The position numbers and the translations under genes were made by a program. From assembly GCA_023659865.1 (NCBI GenBank), contig JAGXON010000004.1, positions 1 through 64,000 on the forward strand: 64,000 nucleotides of DNA, given 5' to 3'. Every line of letters begins with the position of its first letter. Position 1 is the stretch's first letter. Below the pieces are notes generated by a model that did no database searches, had not been told where the DNA came from, and saw nothing but the letters and a program-made list of their open reading frames with translations. Positions 32,914 to 41,715 of this stretch are shown here, piece by piece. Source of the DNA: Candidatus Diapherotrites archaeon LH_S9. GTDB lineage: Archaea > B1Sed10-29 > WALL01 > JAGXON01.

Positions 32914-33257
32914 TCCTGGTTGATGTCCTCAATAACTTTCTTCAAGATAACGCTCAAAACTTTCTGCTCCCCAGGATTCAACGCTTTTGTCACATCATTA
33001 ACTTTAAAGAAAACGGTTCCCTCGTTCTTGTTAACCCATATCTTGTTTTGATTTCCTTGGAACTCGTGCACCGTGCTCCAGGAACCAGTTTCATCTTTCA
33101 GAACCCTGAGTATATGGCCTAATTCGACGTCGCTCATTTTTAACTTGGTCCAGTCCCACTCTTCTTCTTTTTTTTTGCCGATGTGGATGTAGGCATCGCT
33201 TTCACTGGTCTGGATCTTCAGGCAGGTGTTCTTCCCGAAAAAAGGCTTGTTGTACAT
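32910..33257 (-). CDS. Small protein, possible ssDNA-binding (PC4/Whirly-like) fold
   Basis: 115 residues from the ATG at 33257, two bases after the stop of the upstream gene. A beta-rich first half (LKIQTSESDAYIHIG), an LKMSDVELGHILRVLKD segment, the strands NKIWVNKN and GTVFFKVN, and a final amphipathic helix (NPGEQKVLSVILKKVIEDI). The strand-strand-helix pattern with a C-terminal helix recalls PC4/Whirly-like single-strand binders, but this is by appearance only. It forms a two-gene unit with the similar-looking 96-residue protein upstream, and NucS follows further on. Confidence 0.6.
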   Translation of the reverse strand: MYNKPFFGKNTCLKIQTSESDAYIHIGKKKEEEWDWTKLKMSDVELGHILRVLKDETGSWSTVHEFQGNQNKIWVNKNEGTVFFKVNDVTKALNPGEQKVLSVILKKVIEDINQD

Positions 33258-33259
33258 CT

Positions 33260-33550
33260 TCAATCGTATTCTTTTATCTCTTCGTCCAAAGCTTTCTGAA
33301 GCAAGACGATAGCGTTACCTAGATCTCTTTTGTTCAAACTGTTCGTGTACTTCCAGTTACCGTCATCGTCTCGGTAAGCTCTTTGCAGAACGTAACTGTT
33401 CCACTTGTTACCTTTTTTCTCGTGCTTGAAGACGCTTAAAGTCGTGGTTCCGATATTATACTTTTTTTCAGGCTTTTTTCCTTTCCGTTTTATGTCTTTG
33501 ACTTCTTCTTCGATCTCGATTTCCTCCAATTTTTTTTGTTCATTCATCAT
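33260..33550 (-). CDS. Small protein, possible ssDNA-binding (PC4-like) fold
   Basis: 96 residues. After a charged N-terminus (about 1-28) comes GTTTLSVFKHEKKGNKWNSYVLQRAYRDDDGNW, then LNKRDLGNAIVLLQKALDEEI; cited in pieces, this wording (a VF/VW strand, RxYKD-DGxW, SLNxxDL, AIxxLQKA helix) recurs in phage and prokaryotic proteins with a PC4-like strand-binding surface. I call it a likely nucleic-acid binder, not proven. A GTGAT lies just upstream of two adjacent ATGs. Cotranscribed with the next gene. Confidence 0.65.
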   Translation of the reverse strand: MMNEQKKLEEIEIEEEVKDIKRKGKKPEKKYNIGTTTLSVFKHEKKGNKWNSYVLQRAYRDDDGNWKYTNSLNKRDLGNAIVLLQKALDEEIKEYD

Positions 33551-33597
33551 ATCACGATAATAAACTTTGTGACCTGTTCATAAATAATGGTTTCTTT

Positions 33598-34353
33598 TCA
33601 ACCATCAAAATCCTTCAGCATTCTCTGCTTTCCTTTCAAACCTTTTATCTCGCTCCCAGGATTATGAACCTCGTAATCCATTTCATAGAACTCGAAACCC
33701 TCTTCCTCAAGAAAATCACATGCATTTGGAGTGATTCCTGGCGCGCAAATAATCCCTCGAGTGTTTTTTTCCTTTCTCTTATCAACTTCTTCCACGTAAC
33801 GCTTTAACTGAGTCACTGCATCCAGTCCTGCTTTACGTCTCTTAACTTCGATGACCACGTTATTTCGTTCCTTGTCTCGAGCAAAGACGTCAATTTTTCC
33901 TTTGCTCAAAGGACTCTCGTTCTTTATTGGTCTCAAACCTTTCTCTATGTGCTCCAGGTCCTGCATCAGCAAGTTCGATAATTCTTCCTCGGTTCCGAAC
34001 ATCTTCAACGAGTTATCGTCATCCATGTCGAAACTCTTGGCTTCCTTAACTTCGCTGAACTTTGCTTCAAGAACCTCCTCCGGATTGCGTCTGCTAGCTC
34101 GAACTACTAGTTGATCATCATTTATTTCAGTGGTTATGACGCCGTCAGGCGGCTGGTAATTGATTGCTTTCAAGTTCTTGTTCTGGTGCACTAGGAAGGA
34201 ACCGTCTCCTTTAACGATCACGGCTCGCTCTCCTTCAGCTAGCTTTGAGACTGCTCGGCCAGTGTACTTGACTCTGCAGGTGCCAATAACTATCAGAAAT
34301 TCTTCACTAGAAACAGCTTTGTCCACCGCTTGCTTTGCTTCCTGCAGTTCCAT
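33598..34353 (-). CDS. nucS: Mismatch-specific endonuclease NucS/EndoMS
   Basis: A 251-residue NucS. The N-terminal beta half carries the DNA-binding and dimer part (YTGRAVSKLAEGERAVIVKG). The C-terminal RecB-like nuclease has GKIDVFARDK, VVIEVKRRKAG and DAVTQLKRYVEEV, with Asp, Glu and Lys of the D-ExK catalytic set in place. The enzyme cuts both strands at mismatches and provides mutation avoidance in archaea that lack MutS/MutL. ATG at 34353 with GTGATC just upstream; it lies 8 bp after the lipoprotein gene's stop on the same strand. Confidence 0.92.
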   Translation of the reverse strand: MELQEAKQAVDKAVSSEEFLIVIGTCRVKYTGRAVSKLAEGERAVIVKGDGSFLVHQNKNLKAINYQPPDGVITTEINDDQLVVRASRRNPEEVLEAKFSEVKEAKSFDMDDDNSLKMFGTEEELSNLLMQDLEHIEKGLRPIKNESPLSKGKIDVFARDKERNNVVIEVKRRKAGLDAVTQLKRYVEEVDKRKEKNTRGIICAPGITPNACDFLEEEGFEFYEMDYEVHNPGSEIKGLKGKQRMLKDFDG

Positions 34354-34361
34354 ACAGATCA

Positions 34362-36476
34362 CTAAGTTGTGGTAGTTGTGTTAAAACTATAGCAATTGCC
34401 CGCCGAATTCTTATCTACTGCTAGATTTCCTGCTCTATCCTCTGATTTTACTTCGAAGTAGTACGTTGTCCCAGCTGAAAGTCCGCTTAAACTAATAGAA
34501 TGGCTTTCCACATATGTGTCGTCAAAGGTTGAATTATTCAACGTATCGCAGTTTGTTCCATTTTTTCCATAGTTTACTTCACTCCTGGCACTTTCATTAG
34601 TATCCCAGGTTACATCGGCTGAACTGTTTGTGGTACTACTAGGGGATACCCCCTTTTTGGTTGTTGTGGCGTCTATAGTGAAGCTCTTGCTTTCGTTTCC
34701 TATGTTTCCTGCTGGATCAGTGCATGAGAAGTTTGCAGTATAACTTCCATTGTCCACTGGACTGAATTCCTTATACCAATAACTACTGTTTACACTGTTC
34801 ATGTTCCCGTCAGTGGTGATCCCCCCGTTAATGGAGATGTTCGACTCATACCTGCAGTTGTCCACGGTTTCGTTAGTGGAGACGTTCAACCATACTGTGT
34901 TTTCGGATAGGGGAGAATTGGAGGGCGATTCCACAGTAAGATTTGGAGCAGTGGTGTCTATAGTGAAGCTCTTGCTTTCGTTTCCTATGTTTCCTGCTGG
35001 ATCAGTGCATGAGAAGTTTGCAGTATAATTTCCATTGTCCACTGAACTGAAGTTCTTATACCAATAAGTACTGTTTGTACTGTTCATGTTTCCTTCCTCG
35101 GTAGTGAACTCATACCTGCAGTTGTCCACGGTTTCGTTAGTGGAGACGTTCAACCATACTGTGTCATTGGATAGGAAAGAATTGAGGGGTGATTCCACAG
35201 TAAGGGTTGGAGCAGTGGTATCAGTAGTTTCAACGTCAAAATCCCAGGTTTCGAGATCGCTTGCCAGGCCGTCTTCGTCCTCGCAAATAACGTAAACAGT
35301 GTACTCCGTGTTGTTGGAGAGGCCTGAATGGGATTCCGAGTGACTTGTCTTGTAGTCAGTTGAAACGTCATCCAGGTCATCGTCATCGAAATCAAACTCT
35401 AAGTCATCGTCTTCGTCCACTGCGTATTTGCATACAGCGTCTTCATCTGTCTCAAAACTGATTGTTATAGAGCTGCTATCTACCGTGCCATCTGGTTCCG
35501 TGTCACTTATTTCTGGAGCTGCATTAACCATGGCGCAGGCGTCGGTCACATCTGATTTTCTTTCGTTACTTGTTTTGTCAACTGCTGTCACAACAAAACA
35601 GTATTCCACGCCTTCACTCAAGCTACTTATTGTGCGGCTGGTTGAGCTCTTTGAAGCTACGGATTTTATTGCAGTGAGGCCTATAACGGTGTTCAGTTCG
35701 TTGTCGCTTTTGTATATTTTGTATTTGTCGAAGTCTGAAGCTGTTGACTTGTCCCACGAGAGTTTGATGCTGTCTCCTTCTCCAGTGTTCTCTGCAGTCA
35801 GTCCAGTTATTTTGTTCGGAGGAGTTTCATCTACTTCCGTGTCGATTTCAAGATCTCTTGTTATCTTTTTTTTGTTCCCTGCTTTGTCTACCGCTTTTAT
35901 CCTTATCTCGTAGTCACCGTCTTCCAGATCTTCTAAGGTCGTGGTGAAGGTCTTGTTGTCATCTGTTTCCAGGTCCAGGTATTCACCGCTCAAGCTTGAT
36001 CCAGGGATCTCTATCTCTTCGTTTGAGTTTATTTCTATGTCTATTGTGTTTTTGTTAAAGGTTTTTCCATCTGTTATGTTGATGTCGAGTTCAGACGGTT
36101 CTGAGTCTACAGTGAAAGAAAAGTTTTTTTCCGCTTGATTTTCTACTTTGTCTTCAGCCTTCACGTAAACGCTGTGGTCTCCTTCTTCTAATTCAGTTAA
36201 GCCAGCTGAGAAAGTTTTTTTGTCTGATGAATTTAGTGCAACGGTTTCTCCGTCCACGCTGAAGTTCAGAACAATCACTTTTTCGCTGAATTTTATTGAG
36301 AAGCTCGGTGAACTGTTGTTAATCAGTCCTAATGGTTCTGCTTCAGGTACTTCAAGATATATGTCTTCTTGCGGAGTCACTGTGTCGTTGGTCTTGTTCT
36401 GTTCTTGATTGGATGTTATGCATCCGGCTGAAAGTAGTGTTATAGCTATTAGTAGTACGGGAACGAATTTTTTCAT
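34362..36476 (-). CDS. Lipoprotein with Ig-like and fibronectin type III repeats
   Basis: 704 residues. N-terminal signal ends in the lipobox LLSAGC (Cys about 18), so the mature protein is probably lipid-anchored outside the membrane. Then come Ig-like units of the type VDKAGN (about 90-215), an FN3 domain (PPNKITGLTAEN ... KYKIYKS, about 220-315), an acidic linker, two near-identical Ig units each with NCRYE, NFSCTDPAGNIGNESKSF and FTIDTTAP/ATT, and a final FN3-like unit. The Asn-X-Ser/Thr density suggests N-glycosylation. Likely a surface adhesion or scaffold protein. Confidence 0.8.
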   Translation of the reverse strand: MKKFVPVLLIAITLLSAGCITSNQEQNKTNDTVTPQEDIYLEVPEAEPLGLINNSSPSFSIKFSEKVIVLNFSVDGETVALNSSDKKTFSAGLTELEEGDHSVYVKAEDKVENQAEKNFSFTVDSEPSELDINITDGKTFNKNTIDIEINSNEEIEIPGSSLSGEYLDLETDDNKTFTTTLEDLEDGDYEIRIKAVDKAGNKKKITRDLEIDTEVDETPPNKITGLTAENTGEGDSIKLSWDKSTASDFDKYKIYKSDNELNTVIGLTAIKSVASKSSTSRTISSLSEGVEYCFVVTAVDKTSNERKSDVTDACAMVNAAPEISDTEPDGTVDSSSITISFETDEDAVCKYAVDEDDDLEFDFDDDDLDDVSTDYKTSHSESHSGLSNNTEYTVYVICEDEDGLASDLETWDFDVETTDTTAPTLTVESPLNSFLSNDTVWLNVSTNETVDNCRYEFTTEEGNMNSTNSTYWYKNFSSVDNGNYTANFSCTDPAGNIGNESKSFTIDTTAPNLTVESPSNSPLSENTVWLNVSTNETVDNCRYESNISINGGITTDGNMNSVNSSYWYKEFSPVDNGSYTANFSCTDPAGNIGNESKSFTIDATTTKKGVSPSSTTNSSADVTWDTNESARSEVNYGKNGTNCDTLNNSTFDDTYVESHSISLSGLSAGTTYYFEVKSEDRAGNLAVDKNSAGNCYSFNTTTTT
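34671..35220 (-). repeat. Two tandem Ig-domain-coding repeats
   Basis: Inside the lipoprotein gene two units of about 270-280 bp follow each other. Stretches of more than 70 bp starting at about 34671 and 34953, and of more than 50 bp starting at about 34847 and 35108, are identical or nearly so at DNA level, showing a recent in-frame duplication or gene conversion. The first unit has about eight extra codons in its middle. Confidence 0.8.
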
Positions 36477-36510
36477 GTTTTGTTTTTGGTTGAAAGATCA
36501 ATAAAAAGTT

Positions 36511-38010
36511 TTAGACTAGCCGCTTCACGATGTTCGCGAATGCTGGTCGAGTTATTGTCACTCCTACCGTGACTCCGAGTGCAGTTGTTATCGCGAATCC
36601 TTTGAGCATTCCTAGGCCCATAGTCATCAGCGGAAGCATGGTAGCTATAGTGGTTATTCCTGCTGCTAGAACGATTCCGAACGCTTTTTTGATTCTTTCC
36701 AGTAAGCTTTCTGCTTCTTCTTCTGTTTTTCTGAGTGCTCCGTCAGTTACAATGATTTGCTGGTCTATTCCTGTTCCTAGTACTGCGATTATTCCTGCTA
36801 TTGCCGGGAGATCTATTTCCCAGTGAATCAGTGAGGCTACTCCAAGGACGAGTATGACTTCACAGAGGTTGGTCCCAAGCATTGCGAGTGTTATCTTTGG
36901 TTTCCTGTACCTGGCGAAAACTATTAATGAAACAACTACTAATGCTAGCACGCCCATCAGTAGAGCGCTGTTTATGAAGTTTTCTCCGAGCGTGGCAGAG
37001 ATTGTGTTCGTGCTAGCGATTTCTGTTGACACAGGTAGTCTTCCTGATCTGAGTATGACAACCATCGAGTTCATTTCGTTCTGAGCTTCCTTGAAGTTTG
37101 GTGCACCGCCTGTAATAACTGCTTGTCTTATGGTTTCTCCGCTTGTGACTCCTGGCGTTAGCGAGAGAACTGACTTAAGCCCTAGTGCGCTCCAGCTCCA
37201 GTAATCTTCTGTTTTCAGGGCTTCTGTTACTGAAGCGTTTTCGGGGATCGTGTAATTGTTATTTTCAGGCACTACGACTTTTTCTGATGTTTCTAGAAGT
37301 GTTTTGTTGAAGGTGTCTGAAACGACTATGTTTGTTTTTGAGTTTTTTTCCAGTTCTTCGAAGCTTATTTGTCTGCTGTTTGGGCTGGCAGGGTCCACAT
37401 GCATTGTTTCTTCTTCTTCCGCGATTTTTTCTGGGAGTAGGATAGTTGCGTTTCTCGGGCGGTCGATGAACATGTAGATCATGTCGCATTCTGTTACTCC
37501 TCCTTCTTTCTTGCATCTTCCTTCAGCTTCTTCAGCAAATTTTTGTGCTCCGTCTTTTGAGATCTTGAACGGGACTTTCCATTGCTGGGTTGAGGACAAG
37601 TAACCGTACCCTTTTTGCGGGTTAGTGATTATTTGATCCAGGTCATCAGATTCAAGCACTGTGGTTCCGTCTATCGAGGCTTCGAACCGTCCTTGTTTTG
37701 ACAAAATGTTTTTTATCGAGTCCACGTCCTGTTCTTCTTTTGAAGAAACTTCCACGAGTATGTGCTGGTTACCTCTTCCCTTCACCGAGATGTCTTTAAG
37801 TCCAAAACTGTTTAATCGGTTTTGAAGTATTGTGGTCATGGTGCTCATCTTGTTCTCTCCAACTGATTCTTCTAGCCGGATTGTTATGAGCGAACCGCCT
37901 TTCAAGTCCATTCCGTAGTCCAATCCGATGGTGAAAAGTGGAACTATTCCTACGACTATAACTGCTGTGATGAGCAGTAGTATTCTCCAGTCTTTAGTCC
38001 ATTTTTTCAT
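36511..38010 (-). CDS. secD: Protein-export membrane protein SecD
   Basis: 499 residues from the ATG at 38010. One membrane helix near the N-terminus, then the LDYGMDLKGGSLITI motif (about 27-41), a large extracellular domain, and five C-terminal membrane helices with NTISATLGENFINSALLMG and the late LGTGIDQQIIVTDGALR signature (about 410-426). SecD with SecF uses the proton or sodium gradient to help complete secretion. Its ATG overlaps the stop of secF (ATGA), giving the archaeal order secF-secD. Needed for the many secreted proteins of this window. Confidence 0.95.
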   Translation of the reverse strand: MKKWTKDWRILLLITAVIVVGIVPLFTIGLDYGMDLKGGSLITIRLEESVGENKMSTMTTILQNRLNSFGLKDISVKGRGNQHILVEVSSKEEQDVDSIKNILSKQGRFEASIDGTTVLESDDLDQIITNPQKGYGYLSSTQQWKVPFKISKDGAQKFAEEAEGRCKKEGGVTECDMIYMFIDRPRNATILLPEKIAEEEETMHVDPASPNSRQISFEELEKNSKTNIVVSDTFNKTLLETSEKVVVPENNNYTIPENASVTEALKTEDYWSWSALGLKSVLSLTPGVTSGETIRQAVITGGAPNFKEAQNEMNSMVVILRSGRLPVSTEIASTNTISATLGENFINSALLMGVLALVVVSLIVFARYRKPKITLAMLGTNLCEVILVLGVASLIHWEIDLPAIAGIIAVLGTGIDQQIIVTDGALRKTEEEAESLLERIKKAFGIVLAAGITTIATMLPLMTMGLGMLKGFAITTALGVTVGVTITRPAFANIVKRLV

Positions 38011-38969
38011 TTTCTTTCCACCCACGCCTTCAGTATTACTGCGTTCATTAACCAGGTTGCTATCAGGTCACCGATTAATCCTATGAACAGCACTAAACCA
38101 ATTTGGAAGATCGTGTTTATTTGAGCGAAGTAAGACACGAGAGTGATTACCGATACAACGCCTAGAGTGGTTCCGGCCATTGTTAAACCTGTTTTCATTG
38201 CATCCAGTAGCTTTTTACTGGTTTCTCCAGTTCTTTCGAGCACGTTACTGGTGAGCATTATGTCTGTGTCTACAGAGTAACCGATAAGCAGTAGTAATGC
38301 TGCGATCGTGGGCATGGTTAAGTGAATTCCGAATGTGCTCATGACTCCTATTGTGAAAAGTATGTCAAATATTGCTGCGCCTATGACGTAGGATGAAGGA
38401 GCTATTTGCCTGAATTTTATGAACACGATTGCTGCCATGAACAAGAACCCGACAATGAGTGCTCTTATCGAAGTGTCCCAGAACAATTTACTTAGTTCTG
38501 CTCCTACGTGTTTAAGGCTTATTTCTTCTTTGTTCACGCCTAGCACGGTTGTTAAGTCTTCTCTTAAGTTGCTGTAAAAGTTGTTTTCTGCTGCTTCAAC
38601 TACTTGAGAGGCTTCTCCAGTTTTGTTTGTGTACTTGCTGGCGATTTGTTTTGCTTGAGCCGGATCTGAATCTACTATCTCTTTTGCTTTTGCTATGTCT
38701 TCCTGGTCTTTGAACTCTATTATAACTCCTTTTTCTTCAGAAACAGGGTTTTTGGTTAGCCTGACCGAGCTTTCCTTTATTCCTTTTGTTCCAAGGAAAT
38801 TTTGGATATCTCCAATCGTTTTGTCGGTGTTCATCGGAGCTATTATGCTTGCTCCGCCGGTAAGGTCAATACCTCGCGGTAGTTGCGGAGCCATCAATGC
38901 GCTGACTATCGCTAGGATAATTGGAATGAGTAAATAGTACTTGTATTTTTCGTTTTCATATATGTTCAA
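38007..38969 (-). CDS. secF: Protein-export membrane protein SecF
   Basis: 320 residues with six membrane helices. PRGIDLTGGASI (about 31-42) is the conserved D1-like motif, and the YSVDTDIMLTSNVLERTGE signature (about 231-249) sits in the fourth helix region. No ATG fits: a TTG at 38969 has GGTGA 6 nt upstream and is taken as the start. First gene of the secFD operon. Confidence 0.93.
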   Translation of the reverse strand: MNIYENEKYKYYLLIPIILAIVSALMAPQLPRGIDLTGGASIIAPMNTDKTIGDIQNFLGTKGIKESSVRLTKNPVSEEKGVIIEFKDQEDIAKAKEIVDSDPAQAKQIASKYTNKTGEASQVVEAAENNFYSNLREDLTTVLGVNKEEISLKHVGAELSKLFWDTSIRALIVGFLFMAAIVFIKFRQIAPSSYVIGAAIFDILFTIGVMSTFGIHLTMPTIAALLLLIGYSVDTDIMLTSNVLERTGETSKKLLDAMKTGLTMAGTTLGVVSVITLVSYFAQINTIFQIGLVLFIGLIGDLIATWLMNAVILKAWVERK

Positions 38970-39032
38970 AGTAATTCACCGTAGAACATAGCATAAGCTG
39001 AGCTTGATGAGGTCGTTAATGTGTTCTCTTTT

Positions 39033-39194
39033 CTACCTTCTACCTACTGTTAGTCTAGTTTGGTTCCTTGCTGTTTTTCTTCTTGCGTTACGCGTCCTAT
39101 TCCTCACCTGGGTTCTTTTGTTCTTACTTCTTTTTTTGATTGCTTTCTTCCCTTTTTTTGGCGTTTTGTAGGTTCTTTTGGTTAGTTTTGGCAT
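39033..39194 (-). CDS. 53-residue very basic protein
   Basis: A short gene between secF and the secreted-protein gene: ATG at 39194 with GAGG about 8 nt upstream, stop TAG at 39033. The product has 53 residues, of which about half are Lys or Arg, with almost no acidic residue (MPKLTKRTYKTP start, LTVGRR end). Lys/Arg/Asn/Thr-rich composition, no frame breaks and the good ribosome-binding site support coding. Such peptides are usually ribosomal, chromatin or RNA-binding; I cannot match it to a named family. It lies 63 bp upstream of secF on the same strand. Confidence 0.6.
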   Translation of the reverse strand: MPKLTKRTYKTPKKGKKAIKKRSKNKRTQVRNRTRNARRKTARNQTRLTVGRR

Positions 39195-39221
39195 ATTTTG
39201 TTCCTCTTTAACTAAGTAATT

Positions 39222-39268
39222 AAAACTTTAAATAGTTTAACCTCATTTTATTATTAAGTCTTTTGGGG
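39222..39268 (+). promoter_or_regulatory. TATA box and Shine-Dalgarno for the secreted protein gene
   Basis: AAACTTTAAATAGTTT at about 39224-39239 is a good archaeal TATA element. GGGGAG at 39263-39268 precedes the ATG at 39279. Confidence 0.5.
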
Positions 39269-39278
39269 AGAGTTGAAA

Positions 39279-40058
39279 ATGAAGAAATATGTTTTAATAG
39301 CCCTGCTATTGCTGTCGAGCGTTTGGTGCTATTCTACTACTGGAGTAGAGCACTTAAATGTTTCTGTGGATAATCCAGCTTATTTGGAAGTGAGTACTTT
39401 ATATAGAAAACCTTTTTCAGCAAAAGCTATTTCTTTTGATGGTGGAGACGTCTTTATGGGGTTCTCTTCTCCTGCCGGAGGTTTTTTCACCGCGGACGAT
39501 AAAGAGGATCCGGGAGAGATCGACAAAGAAATTTTCTTTGGACCGGATCCGGCTGAAGGAAACTGGCTGATGAAACTAGGGTTACGTGACGATCCAGGAG
39601 ACGCTTTGAAATCCGAATTAGCTCTGGAACTGGACGATGCATTCATTCTACCGCTGGAAAAAAAGGAATGGCAAAGAAAAACAGATTTAAGGGGTTTGAA
39701 AGAACCGGAAGCAATAATAGAAGTGAACTTAACAGTTACTTCTAAGGGTTCTCCTTTAAGCAACGTGAGCATTTCCTTAGACAACGAGTTCGCTGGAAGA
39801 ACGAGTGCAACTGGCTCGAAAAATGCTTTATTAGCCTGCGGTCAAAATCATGCTATCAAGTTAACGAAGCAGGAGTACGAGACTAGGCTAACTCAATTTC
39901 GTTTGAAGTGCTTCGAGAAAAAGAAAAAGTTTTCTTTGAACAAGAAAGATCGTTTCACAGACGAAGAAGAAAGCTTACCAGTTTCCGAGAGAATAGAGGG
40001 AAAGAAAAGTTTTCTGAACTGGATCAAGAGCTTCTTCACTGATCTTCTTGGTCTCTAG
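39279..40058 (+). CDS. Secreted protein with carboxypeptidase-regulatory-like domain
   Basis: 259 residues from the ATG at 39279 (TTG at 39273 is an alternative). A clear Sec signal peptide (MKKYVLIALLLLSSVWC) is present; a Cys at the cleavage region could also make it a lipoprotein. Residues about 20-145 are unrecognised, with acidic and Gly/Pro-rich stretches. Residues about 147-215 (VNLTVTSKGSPLSNVSISLDN ... TSATGSKNALL) look like a carboxypeptidase-regulatory/Ig-like domain, cited here as positions. The C-terminus is charged and ends in an amphipathic helix. Overlaps the convergent tgtA by 23 bp. Confidence 0.6.
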   Translation: MKKYVLIALLLLSSVWCYSTTGVEHLNVSVDNPAYLEVSTLYRKPFSAKAISFDGGDVFMGFSSPAGGFFTADDKEDPGEIDKEIFFGPDPAEGNWLMKLGLRDDPGDALKSELALELDDAFILPLEKKEWQRKTDLRGLKEPEAIIEVNLTVTSKGSPLSNVSISLDNEFAGRTSATGSKNALLACGQNHAIKLTKQEYETRLTQFRLKCFEKKKKFSLNKKDRFTDEEESLPVSERIEGKKSFLNWIKSFFTDLLGL

Positions 40059-41715
40059 TCCACCTTGTGCTCACGGCAACCCCTCTATCGAAGTCCCGTA
40101 TCTCTTTTGCGCTAAGCTCTGCCGTTCCACTACCAAGCAGTTTCCCGTCCAGATTCTCTATCAATACTTCTTTTCCTGCACGGACATCGCTAGAGCACTC
40201 TTCAACGAACTTCGCGAAAACGCTTTTCCCGTCCTTCACAAAAGGCTCGGAATCCCGATCCACGACCACCGTATTCCCCTCGGTTTCTTCATGGATCTTT
40301 TCCGACAACTTATGCGGAATCAGAGTCCCGTCAGAGCACCGTACGCTCGCCAGCACTTCATCATCCTTGTGAACGCTTCTGATTCTTCCAGTGTTCCCGG
40401 TCTTTATCTGGACGTCTTCATCAAAAGCGTTTCTCAGGCTATACATGTACTTGGCCAGGCCATTGATTCTCTCTAGGTCGGTGACTTCAGGAAAATCTTC
40501 TTCAGGATTTTCTGGTAGGATTCTCTGGCCGAACGGGTACATTTCAAGAACTTCTGCTGGAACGTCTTTGAACGGGAACGCTTCAACAAGTTTCTTTGAA
40601 TTCATAGGTTCCTGCATTCTTCTCTCGTGCCTCAGGAGCTCTGGCCTGTTTTTACTTTGCTCTGAGAGCCAGAAGAACCTTTTTTTTGTGAACACGTCGA
40701 GTTCTTCTAGGTATTCTTGATAGTTCTTCATCTTCTTGAACGCCTTTAAGAGCGCGGGATGGGTTCTGGCCCGTGTTTCCAGCAGCTCCCATAAAGTGTT
40801 CCGCCTTATGTGTTCCTTTATTCTCTTTATTTCTTCCAGGCATTTCCAGAGGTTGTGCTCAGCTAACAGTTTTTCGTTTAGTTCGCTTGCCTTGTATTTG
40901 GAGCACACTGGACATGAGCAAGGCAGCTCTTCTAGGTCTTCTAGTCCGATGGTTCCGGTTTCGGTCAAGTACTTTTTTCTTTCCGCGAACAAAGCGTAGG
41001 ACGCGGAATCAAATATATCTGCTCCGAGTGCCACGGGAAAGCAGAAGAACATAGGATGTCCTGCTCCGAACACGTGCACTGGCTTGTTCTGAGGTAAGAT
41101 CTGTTTGACTACGTGAAGCTGATCGAGGACGTTACTGAACTCGTAAGCGTTCATCTGAGGTACTATCGAGCCAAGAGCATAGAAATCGAAATCCATTTCT
41201 GCTAGTTTTTCTGCAGATTTTTTCCGTAGGTCGAGGTACTTCCCTCCTTGCAGTGGCCCGGCCCAGCGCACGTTTCCTTCGAAAAGTTCTTGTGCTTCCT
41301 TGCATCTTTCTAGTGTCTTGTCTAGGTTTTCTTCTATCTCTCTTTTTTTCCCGGTTCCAGGGATGTCTAATGGGACGCCTGCGTCTGCACCTATTTTTTT
41401 CTGGAATTCAACGATTTCTTTGTTCGACACGTCGATGTCTCCGTACTCCATCAGCTGATAGGCTCCGGAATCCGTCATAACGAATCCGTCAAAACCAATG
41501 TAGTCGTGCACGCCTTCAGAAACAACTTTTTCCCTGTCTTTTTTCCTTAGTATGTATGAATTGGTTATCAGTGACTTTACACCCATCTCCTGCATTCTTT
41601 TCGTTGATATTGATGGCTTGTTTGGGTTGTAAACAGGGAGAAGAAAAGGGGTTTCCAGTCCAGCGAATTCACTGATTCTTCCGCCCAGATCTTTTTCCTT
41701 TAATTCCATGTTCAT
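40036..41715 (-). CDS. tgtA: Archaeal tRNA-guanine(15) transglycosylase
   Basis: 559 residues. The TIM-barrel core has FVMTDSGAYQLMEYGD (about 75-90, with the nucleophilic Asp region), WAGPLQGG, GAGHPMFFCF, GADIFDSASY and the zinc cluster in CSCPVCSKY (about 272-280). The linker and C-terminal region, ending in a PUA domain (VVVDRDSEPF, VRAGKEVLI, about 480-540), are those of arcTGT, which swaps G15 for preQ0 en route to archaeosine. Full-length single-gene form. The ATG follows directly on the stop of the upstream secreted-protein gene (TGAATG), so they are coupled. Confidence 0.95.
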   Translation of the reverse strand: MNMELKEKDLGGRISEFAGLETPFLLPVYNPNKPSISTKRMQEMGVKSLITNSYILRKKDREKVVSEGVHDYIGFDGFVMTDSGAYQLMEYGDIDVSNKEIVEFQKKIGADAGVPLDIPGTGKKREIEENLDKTLERCKEAQELFEGNVRWAGPLQGGKYLDLRKKSAEKLAEMDFDFYALGSIVPQMNAYEFSNVLDQLHVVKQILPQNKPVHVFGAGHPMFFCFPVALGADIFDSASYALFAERKKYLTETGTIGLEDLEELPCSCPVCSKYKASELNEKLLAEHNLWKCLEEIKRIKEHIRRNTLWELLETRARTHPALLKAFKKMKNYQEYLEELDVFTKKRFFWLSEQSKNRPELLRHERRMQEPMNSKKLVEAFPFKDVPAEVLEMYPFGQRILPENPEEDFPEVTDLERINGLAKYMYSLRNAFDEDVQIKTGNTGRIRSVHKDDEVLASVRCSDGTLIPHKLSEKIHEETEGNTVVVDRDSEPFVKDGKSVFAKFVEECSSDVRAGKEVLIENLDGKLLGSGTAELSAKEIRDFDRGVAVSTRWTRDQEDQ

